A stretch of DNA of 64,000 nt from Clostridia bacterium (GCA_030529995.1 JAUMVT010000002.1:33515-97514), one strand, 5' to 3'. Shown: positions 14,984 through 24,211, counted from the stretch's first letter. The notes: generated from the letters alone by a model not told the origin. Program-made: numbers and translations.

Positions 14984-17209
14984 TTACTTTTCCGTATCGG
15001 TCGCTGTTGCTACGTCCGTGGGGGTGGCAGTACCGTTCATCCACTGCTCTGTCATGGCATCCAACGTTTCCTGATCCATGCCCAGTGCTTCCGCATCGCC
15101 GTTCAGCACGGCCTGAAGCACGGTAACGTAATCCGTCATGGTGTAGGCACCGGCCAGGTCAGCTTCCTCCCCGTCCCAGGTGAACATCATGGGTTCGGTC
15201 ACGGTTGTGTGATCCAGCACATCGGTAATCAGGAAGCAGTAGGCATAAGAACCGGCAGGCAGCACACCTTCCTCAATAGAAAGGTTGCGATCGATGACGA
15301 TGTCGCCGTTGCTTGCATAGTCCAAGTCCTTCATGGCGGCAATGTCGAAATTGTTGGAAACCAAGGTGGCGTTTGCTCCGGCGGCTTCCGTGAGGGAAAT
15401 CACGTTCCGCCCAGCCACCTGAAGACCGGAGTTTTCTCCGTTCCACAGGCCGTATACCTGAAACTGTCCTTCGTAAGGATCCACATCCTCACCGAAGTTG
15501 CCGTTCATAATGGCAAGCACGCCATTGACGAGGGCTTCCTGCTTTTCTTCCTCTGTTTGACCGTTATCGGAAGCGTAAATGGCCAGCAGCTTGTTGTACA
15601 TATCCTCCAGAGATTCCTCGAACACATAGGCTGCCCGCAGTTCGTACACTTGTCCGTTAATCTGCATGGGAATGCCGAAGAGGGTGTAGCGCATGTTTTC
15701 TTCGATGATGTTCATCTGGCAGGCGACGCCGTTGATCATGGGCCACTTGCCATCGAACTTCGCTGTGTAGACCAAGGTGCCGTCATCAGCCAGCTTGGCG
15801 CCTACCTTGAAGGTTGTGCCCATGCGGATCCAGCTTTGCGCCTTTTCATCGAATCGGAGAATGACCGCATCCACGGAGGTGATGGCGTTCGGGGCGTTGG
15901 TGATATCCAGCAGCAAGTCGCCGTCCCGCACAGCACCGTGTGCTGTCACCACGTAATCTTCGTAGGTAATCTCCGGCAGACGTTCGATCTTTTCATACAC
16001 ACTGGCAGGGGCTGTCCAGTCCATGTGGGTAGCGTCCAGGAAAGCAAGGTAAGCGGTACTGGGGCAGTTGCGGGCGTACCGATCCATATAGTATTTGTTG
16101 CCCGTAGGCGCATAGTAGAAGGAGATGCCGTGGGAATAGCTGTGGGTTGCGCCCTTGACAGAGTAGACGACCGCATCATCCACCGCATTGACAAGCCGCT
16201 TGGCGGTTTCCATGCTGACCCCATGGCCGCCGGCACGGGAAGCCATGTCCGCAATATCCCGCATTTCGCTGGCGTAATAGGTTTCCGAGCGGCTGATGGC
16301 AACGGCAAACTCGCTGAAGTCATTCACGTCTTTCAGCAGGCTGCCGATTTCGGTAAACATGTTGTCAAAGCCGGTGTAGACCGCATCCATCTTTTTCAGG
16401 TCAATGACGGACATGGTAACGGTGTCCGCCGCACCGGCACCCTGCTCCGCATATTTCTGCTGCACGGTGTCGCAGATGGTACGCCCAAGCCGTGCACCGT
16501 CGCATTCCGGATTGTCATATAGGTACTGCAGCCATCCCTTGTAATTACTGCCGTAGCCGGGCACTGTTTCCTCGGAAGCAACCAAGTACCGGGCATGGCT
16601 GTCTACCACGGCGCAGGTTTCAATGGTGGCCATCAGGCAGGTGTCCATGAAGAGCATCTCAAGGGTCACATCGGCATCATCCAGGGCTCTGCCCAAGTCC
16701 TCTAGGGACATGACGGCGTTGTTGTGCAGCTCATCCAGAATGACGCCTTCCATGCTTCCGCCGCCGTGATCCCACAGAGTCAGCATGTACCGATCGGCCG
16801 GATAGTTTTCCTGACCCCAGCGGATGAACTCGGTCAGGGTTTCTGCCTGCGCCATGTTGCTGAGGGGGCGTTCCTCCACAAGGGTAAAGCCGTTCTCATC
16901 ATACTTGTACCGCTGCAGCCTGTCGGTAGCAATGTCAAAACCAAGCTTTTCCTTCGTAGACCAGGATTTGGTACCGCCGGTTTCGATCAGCACGTTCACA
17001 TTCTGGTTGGCCAGGGTTTTGCTGATTTCCGTCAGGTTTGCGGTTGCCATGCCGTTCTGGCTTTCCAAATCCGTGCCGCACAGGTAGATCAGCACAGTCC
17101 AGGCTGCGGTTTCCGTGGTTTCGGCACTTTCCTCCGCCCATACGGGCACGGCGGAAAATACAAGCAGCACAGCTAAGCAAAGGCTTAACCACTTCTTCAT
17201 CCGGCTCAT
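14984..17209 (-). CDS. secreted clostripain-family (peptidase C11) cysteine protease
   Basis: 741 residues from the ATG at 17209, behind AAGGAGCG. The signal peptide runs about residues 1-26 (MSRMKKWLSLC...VPVWAEE). The C11 core is easy to see: WTVLIYLCGTDLES (37-50), the catalytic His148 in LTLWDHGGGSM, and Cys191 in FMDTCLMATIET. Clostripains cleave after Arg or Lys and are usually self-activated and calcium dependent. The 400-residue C-terminal half is beta-rich and probably binds other surfaces. No LPxTG or membrane anchor is visible at the C-terminus, so release into the medium or loose wall attachment is likely. Confidence 0.9.
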   Translation of the reverse strand: MSRMKKWLSLCLAVLLVFSAVPVWAEESAETTETAAWTVLIYLCGTDLESQNGMATANLTEISKTLANQNVNVLIETGGTKSWSTKEKLGFDIATDRLQRYKYDENGFTLVEERPLSNMAQAETLTEFIRWGQENYPADRYMLTLWDHGGGSMEGVILDELHNNAVMSLEDLGRALDDADVTLEMLFMDTCLMATIETCAVVDSHARYLVASEETVPGYGSNYKGWLQYLYDNPECDGARLGRTICDTVQQKYAEQGAGAADTVTMSVIDLKKMDAVYTGFDNMFTEIGSLLKDVNDFSEFAVAISRSETYYASEMRDIADMASRAGGHGVSMETAKRLVNAVDDAVVYSVKGATHSYSHGISFYYAPTGNKYYMDRYARNCPSTAYLAFLDATHMDWTAPASVYEKIERLPEITYEDYVVTAHGAVRDGDLLLDITNAPNAITSVDAVILRFDEKAQSWIRMGTTFKVGAKLADDGTLVYTAKFDGKWPMINGVACQMNIIEENMRYTLFGIPMQINGQVYELRAAYVFEESLEDMYNKLLAIYASDNGQTEEEKQEALVNGVLAIMNGNFGEDVDPYEGQFQVYGLWNGENSGLQVAGRNVISLTEAAGANATLVSNNFDIAAMKDLDYASNGDIVIDRNLSIEEGVLPAGSYAYCFLITDVLDHTTVTEPMMFTWDGEEADLAGAYTMTDYVTVLQAVLNGDAEALGMDQETLDAMTEQWMNGTATPTDVATATDTEK

Positions 17210-17266
17210 GATACACGCTCCTTCTCTAAGAGGACAAATTTTTTCCGTGAAAGACTCCGGTATTTG

Positions 17267-17275
17267 ATTATAGCA
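17267..17275 (-). promoter_or_regulatory. extended -10 promoter of the clostripain-family gene
   Basis: Minus strand TGCTATAAT (17275-17267): a perfect TATAAT with upstream TGn, about 60 bases before the ATG at 17209. There is no good -35. Confidence 0.6.
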
Positions 17276-17381
17276 GACGGAGGAAGAAAACGAAAGCACC
17301 GTATTACCTGACATGAAAATAAACATGGCAAGTATACGCTGTAATCCTTTGATGTAACACGATTGTTTCCGATTGAATCGT

Positions 17382-17410
17382 TTGACATAGCCATAATTTG
17401 CTTGTATAAT
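17382..17410 (+). promoter_or_regulatory. consensus sigma-A promoter of the exopolysaccharide control operon
   Basis: TTGACA (17382-17387), exactly 17 bases, then TATAAT (17405-17410): a perfect consensus promoter. The transcript would start near 17417 and carry a leader of about 140 bases before loaP. Confidence 0.9.
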
Positions 17411-17415
17411 GTTAG

Positions 17416-17462
17416 CGTGAATATTCGTACGGTTTTTTCATACGGGCGGTATTCACGGGGTT
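17416..17462 (+). promoter_or_regulatory. structured RNA leader upstream of loaP
   Basis: Right at the predicted transcript start, GTGAATA pairs with TATTCAC about 30 bases later, closing over a CGTA/TACG inner stem with a U-rich loop. LoaP proteins are known to need an RNA hairpin in the leader of their target operons, so this is a candidate recognition element. No terminator is visible in the leader itself. Confidence 0.45.
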
Positions 17463-17559
17463 CAATGCGCCCTTTCACGGATGGATGCATGATGATGCTG
17501 CAGGGGAAATTTGCCGAAGCATTTTACATGGCAGACAACAAAAGTCAGGAGGAAAAGGC

Positions 17560-18120
17560 ATGCGGGAAAAGAACATCGCTGAAGCGGCTTCCGCCTTTCA
17601 GGACGACGGCAGCGACAGCGGCGTGTCTTATGGCTGCGTGTTCTGCCTGACCGGCAAGGAAAAGCAGGTAGCGGAAATCATCCAGCTGGCCTGCCCTGAG
17701 ACCAAGGCCATTACCATGCGGAAGACAAGGTACAGAACCTGCCGCAAGGTAAAGACCCTGGAAGAAGTCATTGTCATGCCCAGCTACGTGTTTTTCAAAG
17801 CACCCTCTCAGGCAGAGCCGCTGGCACAGTTTCCCCGGCAGGATGTGATCCGCATCCTGACCACGGACAAGGGAGAATGGCGGCTGGCCGGGGCAGATGA
17901 GCAGTTTGTCAAGTGGCTCTTCCACTATGACGGACTGCTGGGACTTTCCCAAGCCTTCAAAGAGGGGGATCGCATCAGGATTGTGTCCGGCCCCCTGAAG
18001 GACATGGAAGGGAAGATCACCCGGGTAGACAAGCGTGGATGCAGCGGACAGGTGGTGCTTACCTTCAATGGGAAGGACGTTCCCGTGTGGCTCAGCTTTG
18101 AAATGATCAACACCTTGTAG
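17560..18120 (+). CDS. loaP: LoaP-type NusG paralogue (processive antiterminator)
   Basis: 186 residues from the ATG at 17560; AGGAGGA lies six bases upstream. The NGN domain spans roughly 22-125, with YGCVFCLTGKEKQVAEII, then VIVMPSYVFFK, a hallmark of NusG/RfaH-type NGN domains. A KOW domain follows (EGDRIRIVSGPLKDMEGKITRVDK). Housekeeping NusG sits beside secE/rplK, whereas this copy heads an exopolysaccharide operon, which is the LoaP situation. It would load on RNA polymerase and suppress termination within long polysaccharide operons. The exact subfamily is inferred from context. Confidence 0.85.
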   Translation: MREKNIAEAASAFQDDGSDSGVSYGCVFCLTGKEKQVAEIIQLACPETKAITMRKTRYRTCRKVKTLEEVIVMPSYVFFKAPSQAEPLAQFPRQDVIRILTTDKGEWRLAGADEQFVKWLFHYDGLLGLSQAFKEGDRIRIVSGPLKDMEGKITRVDKRGCSGQVVLTFNGKDVPVWLSFEMINTL

Positions 18121-18144
18121 AACTTGCGATGGGAGGAGAAATCC

Positions 18145-19170
18145 GTGCCGAACCGGCATCATCACAGGCACAGACGGCTTTCCGGCGGTGCTGTTGCGGC
18201 CATTGCTGCGGGCATTGTGCTGGCGTATGTGGGCATTCTGTTCGGGGTTCAGGCAGTGGGAAGCCGAATCGAACAGGCCAACGGTACGGAGACCATGGGC
18301 TCGCTGGACGGCCGCTTTACGGACGATACCCTGACCATGCAGTATAACGGTCGCACCTGGACCTACCGGGAGAAAGCCCTGACCAATATTCTGCTGATGG
18401 GCATTGACTGGGAGGACACGACGGATGACGTTACCGAACGTTACGCCGGGCAAGCGGACTTTCTGCTGCTGATCACCCTGGATCGGGTGAACAAAACCGT
18501 GTCCACCCTTCAGCTGGATCGTGATACCATGACGGATGTGCGCATCTACGGTCCCTTCGGCAACTACACCGGCATCCAAACCCTGCAGATTTGCCTTTCT
18601 CATGCCTATGGGAGCACCGCTGCCGAGAACTGCGAAAACACGGTCTGGTCTGTCAGCCGCCTGCTGGGGAACATCCCCATTGACGGTTACATTGCCCTGG
18701 ACATGAGCGCCATCACCATCCTGAATGATACGCTGGGCGGTGTGACGGTGACGCTGGAGGATGACTTCTCTCATCTGGATCCCAGCATGACCAAGGGTAC
18801 CACCTTGACCCTTCACGGCAAGCAGGCTGAGTACTACGCCCGGGGACGTATGGACGTAGGCGACGGCTCCAACGTGAGCCGTATGCGCCGTCAGCGAGCC
18901 TTCATCAACGGTGCGGAGGAGCTGCTGGTGCAGGGCATGAACAAAGACCTGAACTATGTGGGTTCTCTCTTTGATGCCCTGTCCGATCACCTGACCACCA
19001 ACATGGAGCGGGGCTGGCTGATCAACAAAGCCTACGCCAGTCAGGAGTATCAGCGGCTGGAAACCCAGACGCCGGCCGGCAGCCGCAACATCGGGGAAGA
19101 CGGCTTTATGGAGTTCCACGCAGATGCGGATGCGCTGGGTGACCTGATGACATCCTGCTTCTTTCAATAA
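18145..19170 (+). CDS. LytR-CpsA-Psr (LCP) family glycopolymer ligase
   Basis: 341 residues from a GTG at 18145 (GGGAGGAG six bases upstream). A short basic His/Arg-rich cytoplasmic tail precedes one membrane span (about 14-36). The LCP catalytic domain follows: NILLMGIDWEDTTDD, the Arg/Asp motif STLQLDRDTMTDVRIYG, and YYARGRMDVGDGSNVSRMRRQR at the end of the active-site region. LCP enzymes transfer lipid-linked glycopolymers such as teichoic acid or capsule to peptidoglycan on the outer face of the membrane. Second gene of the loaP operon, 24 bases after it. Confidence 0.92.
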   Translation: MPNRHHHRHRRLSGGAVAAIAAGIVLAYVGILFGVQAVGSRIEQANGTETMGSLDGRFTDDTLTMQYNGRTWTYREKALTNILLMGIDWEDTTDDVTERYAGQADFLLLITLDRVNKTVSTLQLDRDTMTDVRIYGPFGNYTGIQTLQICLSHAYGSTAAENCENTVWSVSRLLGNIPIDGYIALDMSAITILNDTLGGVTVTLEDDFSHLDPSMTKGTTLTLHGKQAEYYARGRMDVGDGSNVSRMRRQRAFINGAEELLVQGMNKDLNYVGSLFDALSDHLTTNMERGWLINKAYASQEYQRLETQTPAGSRNIGEDGFMEFHADADALGDLMTSCFFQ

Positions 19171-19212
19171 TGTTGTCAACTGCTTTTGATTGCAGAAAGG
19201 AGACTTACCACC

Positions 19213-20379
19213 ATGATGAAGCGTGTACTTGGCATGGCACTTGCACTGACCATGCTTGCGGCAAGCGCATCTGCTGCCGTGTTTACCGATGCCCCCGGCA
19301 CCCCGACCCAGGATCGGGCTGTTTCCCTGACGGCCGTTTGGCAGGATGAGCAGCAGACGGCCTACGACCTGAAGGACATGCCGGCGGATCAGCTGACCAT
19401 GAATACCGCCACGGACGTGTATGATTTCGTGTATGAGCAGGGCAACCGTCCCGTTCGCTGGTATCCGGAAGATACCCAGAAGGCCATTGAAGCCATGGTC
19501 AGTGTCAATCCTGACGTGCTGTACATGACGGAGTTCATGCGCCTCCATGCAGCGGGGGCAGAGGCCACCAGCGAGCTGGACGCCACCATGACCCTGAAGA
19601 TTGACTACCAGCCCGGTCAGCTGACTGTGGTGGTGCTGGGCGATACCTCCGACCCGGAGAACATCGTGTGGACGCCTGTGGAATCTCAGGTAACGGAAAC
19701 CGGCGTTGTGACCTTCCAGATTCCTGCGGAGCTGATGAACCAGCTGCAGGGCGAAGACCTGCTGTTCAGCCAGCTGACCGTGCGCCAGGGTTCCCACGGC
19801 ACCACCACGGTGGTTACCACGGAAGTGCCCTCTGTACTGCCCAGCAAGCAGGCGGAGGATACCACCCGCATTGTGGACACCACCGGTGAAGACGGCACGG
19901 CGAAGCCTCATGATTTCGAGCTGGAGATTGTGCCGGAAACGAGCCTGATCCAGCGCGAGCTGGAGCTGCTTGGTCAGTACGTGACCGAACAGCAGCAGCC
20001 TGCCCTGAGCTGGCTGCCGGAAGAAGACCAGAACCGTGTCCGTTATCTACTGGGCACGGATGGGAACGACCTGATCGTGTCCGACTATGTGCCGCTGATC
20101 TCCAAGGACTTCCGCCCCACGGACGGTGACGCCGTAGGCTCTCTGTCCTTTGCCACCCCTTATCAAGAGGGGCAGACCATTGTGACGGCACTGGGTCTTC
20201 CGAAGGAAGACAGCAGCACCTCTGACAGCAGCGAAAGTCAGATGGACTGGATCGTGCAGCCTGCCACCGTCCGTGCTAACGGCGTGGTGGACGTTGTGTT
20301 CGACCAGCTGGCACTGATCGACATGGATACGGAAACCGGCCTGCTGCTGATGCTCAGCGTGCCCACGGCGGAAGAATGA
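19213..20379 (+). CDS. secreted protein of unknown function in the exopolysaccharide operon
   Basis: 388 residues. The start is the first of two adjacent ATGs, at 19213, about ten bases after GAAAGGAGA. A classical signal peptide is present (KRVLGMALALTMLAASASAAV). The mature part is acidic and Thr/Val-rich, with several beta-strand-like stretches such as TMTLKIDYQPGQLTVVVLGD. No catalytic motif, repeat or wall anchor is recognised. It sits between the LCP ligase and the chain-length regulator, so an extracellular role in polymer assembly or export is possible but not shown. Confidence 0.8.
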   Translation: MMKRVLGMALALTMLAASASAAVFTDAPGTPTQDRAVSLTAVWQDEQQTAYDLKDMPADQLTMNTATDVYDFVYEQGNRPVRWYPEDTQKAIEAMVSVNPDVLYMTEFMRLHAAGAEATSELDATMTLKIDYQPGQLTVVVLGDTSDPENIVWTPVESQVTETGVVTFQIPAELMNQLQGEDLLFSQLTVRQGSHGTTTVVTTEVPSVLPSKQAEDTTRIVDTTGEDGTAKPHDFELEIVPETSLIQRELELLGQYVTEQQQPALSWLPEEDQNRVRYLLGTDGNDLIVSDYVPLISKDFRPTDGDAVGSLSFATPYQEGQTIVTALGLPKEDSSTSDSSESQMDWIVQPATVRANGVVDVVFDQLALIDMDTETGLLLMLSVPTAEE

Positions 20380-20458
20380 TGCATGGACAAATTGCCCATA
20401 AGTTGAATGACTGCGGACAAATCCCGTCACGGTTGATCTGCCCGAGAAGGATGTGCGA

Positions 20459-21298
20459 ATGAACAACAATCAGAACGGATCGGAGCCCAAGCAGGAGAAG
20501 GAACAGCGGACAAGCGAAGCGGAACTGTTCGCTGAAATCCTGTCCCGCATGGATGCAAAGCAGGAGGAAGCTGCGCAGACGGAGGCCGAGAAGGCTCCCA
20601 AGACCATTGACTTGGTGGAACTGTTTTACTACATGCTCTCCAAGCTGCATTTCATCCTGCTGGGCATGATTATCGGTGCTGTGGTGCTGGGCATGTACGC
20701 TTCCTATCGGGTGGTGCCCATTTATACTGCTACGTCCAAGCTGTACATTCTGGGCAATACAGGCACCGGCATTATGGCCAACCTGCAAATCGGCACGGCG
20801 CTGACCATGGACTATCAGGAAGTGTTCAAAACCTGGGAAGTCCATCAGATGGTGAATGAGGAGCTGGGCACCAACTACAATTATTCTGCGCTGCAGAGCA
20901 TGATCACCGTTTCCAACCCGGAGGATACGCACGTCCTGTACATTACGGCGAGAAGCACGGATGCGCAATTTGCCGCTTCGGTGGCCAATGCCTATGCAAC
21001 GGCCGCCAAGAAGTTCATCGTGGAGACTATGAATTCCGATGAGCCCAGTACCTTCTCCATTGCCTTGGTGCCCGGCACTTCCACCGGCACAAGCATTACA
21101 AGCTATGTAATTCGGGGTATGCTGATGGGCACGGCACTGGTGGTAGGCGTTCTGGTGCTGATCTTCCTGCTGGATTGCCGTCCCAAGTCCCCGGATGACA
21201 TTATGCGCTATGCTAACATTCCTACCCTGGCAGTGATTCCGAGCAATCCGCTGCTGTCCGGGTCAAGCGGCCGCAAAAGGAGGGGGAGCAAGTCGTGA
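20459..21298 (+). CDS. Wzz/CpsC-type polysaccharide chain-length regulator (kinase modulator)
   Basis: 279 residues from the ATG at 20459; GAGAAGGA lies seven bases upstream. A charged 50-residue cytoplasmic N-terminus precedes membrane span 1 (about 62-82). The external domain begins YRVVPIYTATSKLYIL, the usual Wzz start. A second span lies near 225-245, followed by DCRPKSPDDIMRYANIPTLAVIP, the typical C-terminal stretch that contacts the kinase. In Firmicutes this protein activates the separate CpsD kinase. The kinase gene overlaps its stop codon by GTGA. Confidence 0.9.
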   Translation: MNNNQNGSEPKQEKEQRTSEAELFAEILSRMDAKQEEAAQTEAEKAPKTIDLVELFYYMLSKLHFILLGMIIGAVVLGMYASYRVVPIYTATSKLYILGNTGTGIMANLQIGTALTMDYQEVFKTWEVHQMVNEELGTNYNYSALQSMITVSNPEDTHVLYITARSTDAQFAASVANAYATAAKKFIVETMNSDEPSTFSIALVPGTSTGTSITSYVIRGMLMGTALVVGVLVLIFLLDCRPKSPDDIMRYANIPTLAVIPSNPLLSGSSGRKRRGSKS

Positions 21299-22017
21299 AT
21301 TATTTGAACATTACCTCCTTCCCCGAATTGGATTATGCGGGCACGGAGGCCATGAACACCCTGTGCACCAATCTTTCCTACTGCGGGCCGGATATGCATA
21401 CCGTGCTTTTCACCAGCCGCTACGAGCAGGAAGGTAAGTCCAGCATCGCCATGAACGTGATGCGCACGCTGGCAGGCTTTGGCAAGGATGTGCTGCTGAT
21501 TGACGCAGACCTTCGCCGTTCCACCCTGGCACGGCGGTATCGCTTCAGCTATACCAGCCAGGAAGCACCGGGGCTTGCCCAGTACCTGGCCGGCAAGTGC
21601 GATTTGGAAGATGCGGTGTATCAGACGGATCTGCCGGGGGCGTTCATTCTGCCTGCCGGACGGGATGTGCTCAATTCCATGCAGCTGCTGGCCTCCCGTG
21701 GCTTCGGGGACATGATGCAGGCACTGAAGAACAGTTTTGACTATGTTCTGGTGGATTCCCCACCTGCCGGCGTGATTGTGGACGCAGTGGAAATTGCCAA
21801 GCATTGCGACGGAGCGGTCATTGTGGTGGGCTATAACCGGGGACGTGCCCAAGAGGTGGGCGAGGTCGCTGCCAATATCGGGAAGACCGGTTGTAAGGTG
21901 CTGGGTGCCGTGATGAACGGTGTGGATTTGAAATCCTTCCGGAATCGGAAGTACTACTACCGCTCCGGACGTTACTCCACCTACTACCATCACTACGGCG
22001 ACAGCGACGAAAAGTAA
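21295..22017 (+). CDS. CpsD/CapB-type tyrosine autokinase
   Basis: 240 residues. The GTG start overlaps the previous stop (GTGA) and follows AGGAGGGGGAG. Walker A is SRYEQEGKSS (41-50), with the usual Pro of SxxPxEGKT replaced. Walker A' LLIDADLR is at 67-74 and the Walker B-like VLVDSPP follows. The C-terminus is a tyrosine cluster (KYYYRSGRYSTYYHHYG), the normal autophosphorylation tail. Cytoplasmic partner of the Wzz-like protein, it controls polymer length and export. The altered Walker A is worth noting, though Gly-Lys-Ser is intact. Confidence 0.92.
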   Translation: MNYLNITSFPELDYAGTEAMNTLCTNLSYCGPDMHTVLFTSRYEQEGKSSIAMNVMRTLAGFGKDVLLIDADLRRSTLARRYRFSYTSQEAPGLAQYLAGKCDLEDAVYQTDLPGAFILPAGRDVLNSMQLLASRGFGDMMQALKNSFDYVLVDSPPAGVIVDAVEIAKHCDGAVIVVGYNRGRAQEVGEVAANIGKTGCKVLGAVMNGVDLKSFRNRKYYYRSGRYSTYYHHYGDSDEK

Positions 22018-22050
22018 GGCAAACCGGAAGAATACGCTCAAGGTGGGGAA

Positions 22051-22779
22051 GTGAAGTTGACCCGCATGATATTTTCCGACATGCATCAGCATGTGCTGTG
22101 GGGCGTTGATGACGGTCCCCATAGCGAGCAGGCCATGCAAGATCTGCTTGAGCAGAATGCGCAAGAGGAAATTTCCTTGGTCTTTGCCACTTCCCACAGT
22201 GATCCGCAGCTTCGCCCCTTGGATTTGACCCTGTACCGCAAGCGGCTGAAGGAAGCCAATGCCTACTGCAAGAAAAGGGGATTGAACCTGCGTGTTATGC
22301 CCGGCTGCGAAATCTTCTATCGCCCTTCTGCGGCAGACTTGCTGACGGAAGGAAAGCTGCTTCCCTTAGGCAACAGCCGCTTTGTGCTGGTGGAGTTTGG
22401 TGAGCTTGTGACCATCCAGCAGCTGCAGGATGCGGCAGACAAGCTGTATCGTGTGGGCTATTCCCCGGTTTTCGCGCATGTGGAGCGGTATCGATGCCTG
22501 AAGCGATCCCCCAAGAAGGCTATGCAGCTTCGGGAGGATTACGGGATTACCTTTCAAATGAACTGCCGCACCATCACCAATCCCCATGGACTCATGGAAC
22601 AGTTCTTCGTGTATCGGATGCTGAAGGCACACGCCATTGATGTGATTGCCACAGATGCTCACGATACCGTGCATCGTCCGGCGTGCATGAAGGCGGCCTA
22701 CCAGGCCGTTGCCAATCTGTGTTCAGAACGCTACGCCAGAGAGCTGACAAGGTTCGGTCAAAAGCTTGTCAAAGAATGA
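22051..22779 (+). CDS. CpsB/YwqE-type tyrosine-protein phosphatase (PHP fold)
   Basis: 242 residues. The metal-binding start of the PHP fold is DMHQHVLWGVDDG (10-22), the standard opening of CpsB phosphatases. Further ligands lie in FATSH, FAHVERY and VIATDAHD. The enzyme needs manganese and dephosphorylates the CpsD tail. The start is uncertain: a GTG at 22051 follows AGGTGGGG closely, while an ATG at 22066 has no binding site. Last gene of the exopolysaccharide control operon, ending at a terminator. Confidence 0.92.
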   Translation: MKLTRMIFSDMHQHVLWGVDDGPHSEQAMQDLLEQNAQEEISLVFATSHSDPQLRPLDLTLYRKRLKEANAYCKKRGLNLRVMPGCEIFYRPSAADLLTEGKLLPLGNSRFVLVEFGELVTIQQLQDAADKLYRVGYSPVFAHVERYRCLKRSPKKAMQLREDYGITFQMNCRTITNPHGLMEQFFVYRMLKAHAIDVIATDAHDTVHRPACMKAAYQAVANLCSERYARELTRFGQKLVKE

Positions 22780-22817
22780 AGGATACCGATTTGAACATTT
22801 CTCTCATGTGATGAAAA

Positions 22818-22847
22818 ACCGCTGGGCTTATGCCTTGCGGTCTTTTT
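22818..22847 (+). terminator. terminator of the exopolysaccharide control operon
   Basis: ACCGC (22818-22822) pairs with GCGGT (22837-22841), with an inner GGC/GCC, followed by CTTTTT. CATGTGA at 22805-22811 and TCACATG at 22863-22869 form an outer palindrome around it. LoaP could let polymerase pass this point into the acyltransferase gene. Confidence 0.7.
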
Positions 22848-22999
22848 ACCATCTGGGCATCCTCACATGAATGAATTGCTCCGAAGGCACTTTCTGCACA
22901 GCCGGGATGAAAGGTTGCTGCTCAAACGTTTCTATAGGCAGTGGGCATGATGCAATTTGAACATTCCTTCCTGCTTGAAGGAGAAGAAAGGGGGAAACC

Positions 23000-24181
23000 A
23001 TGACCAAACGCCAATCTCGTATACCGGAACTGGATGGTTTTCGGGTACTGCTGGTGTTTATCGTCAGCTGGTATCACATTTGGCAGCAAAGCTGGTGGAC
23101 ACCGCGCATCGGCAGCGTATCACTGGATTTTCTGGTGCGCTCCGGGTATATGCCGGTGGACGGCACTATCCTCCTCAGTGGTTTTCTGCTCTTCCTTCCC
23201 TATGCTCGGTACATGATGCAGGGGGAACCTTATCCGTCGTGGCGAGGCTTTTACCGTAAGCGGATTGCAAGGATTGTTCCGGCCTACTATGCTTTCCTGC
23301 TGCTGATGCTCTTTGCCGTTGCACTGCCCTGGGGGCTGTACCATAACCAAAGCTTCCTCTGGCGGGACCTTGTGACCCATTTCACCTTTACCTTTACCTT
23401 CCGTGCGGACACTTACATGGCTACGCCCTTGGGTGCTGCCTGCTGGACACTGGCTATTGAGATGCAGGCCTACTTGCTGTTCCCGCTGCTGGCACGGTGC
23501 GCCGTGAAAAAGCCTGCCTTCACTCTTGCCGGTATGACGCTGCTGGGCTGGGGGTGGCGGTATGCCTGCATTCGGCTGCTGGATGATTACGCCATGGTGG
23601 TGAACCAGCTGCCTTCCTTCCTGGATGTGTACGCTTTGGGTATGGCGGCGGCTATCGTTTATGTGAAGCTATCCGGTCTGCCTCGGGAGGGCTGGAAGAA
23701 GATCCTCTGGCAAGTTGGCGCAACGGTGCTGCTGGGGCTGTGTCTGGTGGGAACGTACTGGCTGCTGAAAAGTCAGGCCTCATCGCCGGACTATCCTGCC
23801 ATTCAAAGCGGACAGATGATTCGCCGGTTCCCCTTTGTGCTGCTGCTCAGCGGTATCATGCTTTCGCTGCCCTTCACCATTCGCCCTATCCGCTTCCTGA
23901 TGGGTAATCGGGTCATGGGCTTCCTTGCAGGCATTTCCATGAATTGTTATCTGCTTCACCAGGTGGTGGCGGTGCACTTGAAGCGGCTGGGCATTCCGGC
24001 CTCGGTTTCGGCCAATCCCAATCAGGCCGGGGAAATGCCTTGGCAAATGGAGTATACCTACCTGACCTTCGGCATCTCCCTCGTATTGGCGATTCTGTTC
24101 ACCTATGCCATTGAGAAGCCCTGTGCGAAGCTGATTCTATGCCGGAAACGCAAGCTGGCAATTCCCAAAGAAAGCGCGTAA
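23000..24181 (+). CDS. acyltransferase family 3 (OafA/YrhL-like) membrane protein
   Basis: 393 residues with about 10 hydrophobic segments. The N-terminus RIPELDGFRVLLVFIVSWYHI carries the Arg/Asp and the Tyr-His signature of acyltransferase 3. YRKRIARIVPAYY near residue 85-97 is the second conserved Arg motif. These enzymes move acetyl or other acyl groups across the membrane onto sugars of surface polymers. Placement right behind the exopolysaccharide control genes suggests modification of the same polymer. The start at 23000 follows AAAGGGGGAAA. Confidence 0.9.
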   Translation: MTKRQSRIPELDGFRVLLVFIVSWYHIWQQSWWTPRIGSVSLDFLVRSGYMPVDGTILLSGFLLFLPYARYMMQGEPYPSWRGFYRKRIARIVPAYYAFLLLMLFAVALPWGLYHNQSFLWRDLVTHFTFTFTFRADTYMATPLGAACWTLAIEMQAYLLFPLLARCAVKKPAFTLAGMTLLGWGWRYACIRLLDDYAMVVNQLPSFLDVYALGMAAAIVYVKLSGLPREGWKKILWQVGATVLLGLCLVGTYWLLKSQASSPDYPAIQSGQMIRRFPFVLLLSGIMLSLPFTIRPIRFLMGNRVMGFLAGISMNCYLLHQVVAVHLKRLGIPASVSANPNQAGEMPWQMEYTYLTFGISLVLAILFTYAIEKPCAKLILCRKRKLAIPKESA

Positions 24182-24211
24182 ACAAAGCGATGTGAACCCT
24201 CGGATTTTTTC

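Noticed and set aside
17545-19911. 788-codon minus-strand open frame over loaP, LCP and the secreted protein
   Set aside because: The plus-strand proteins have clear domains and signal peptides; the minus frame shows none and is His/Gly-rich.
22789-22965. ATTTGAACATT present at about 22790 and 22952
   Set aside because: An 11-base match in AT-rich spacers may be chance; no pairing or promoter context supports a function.
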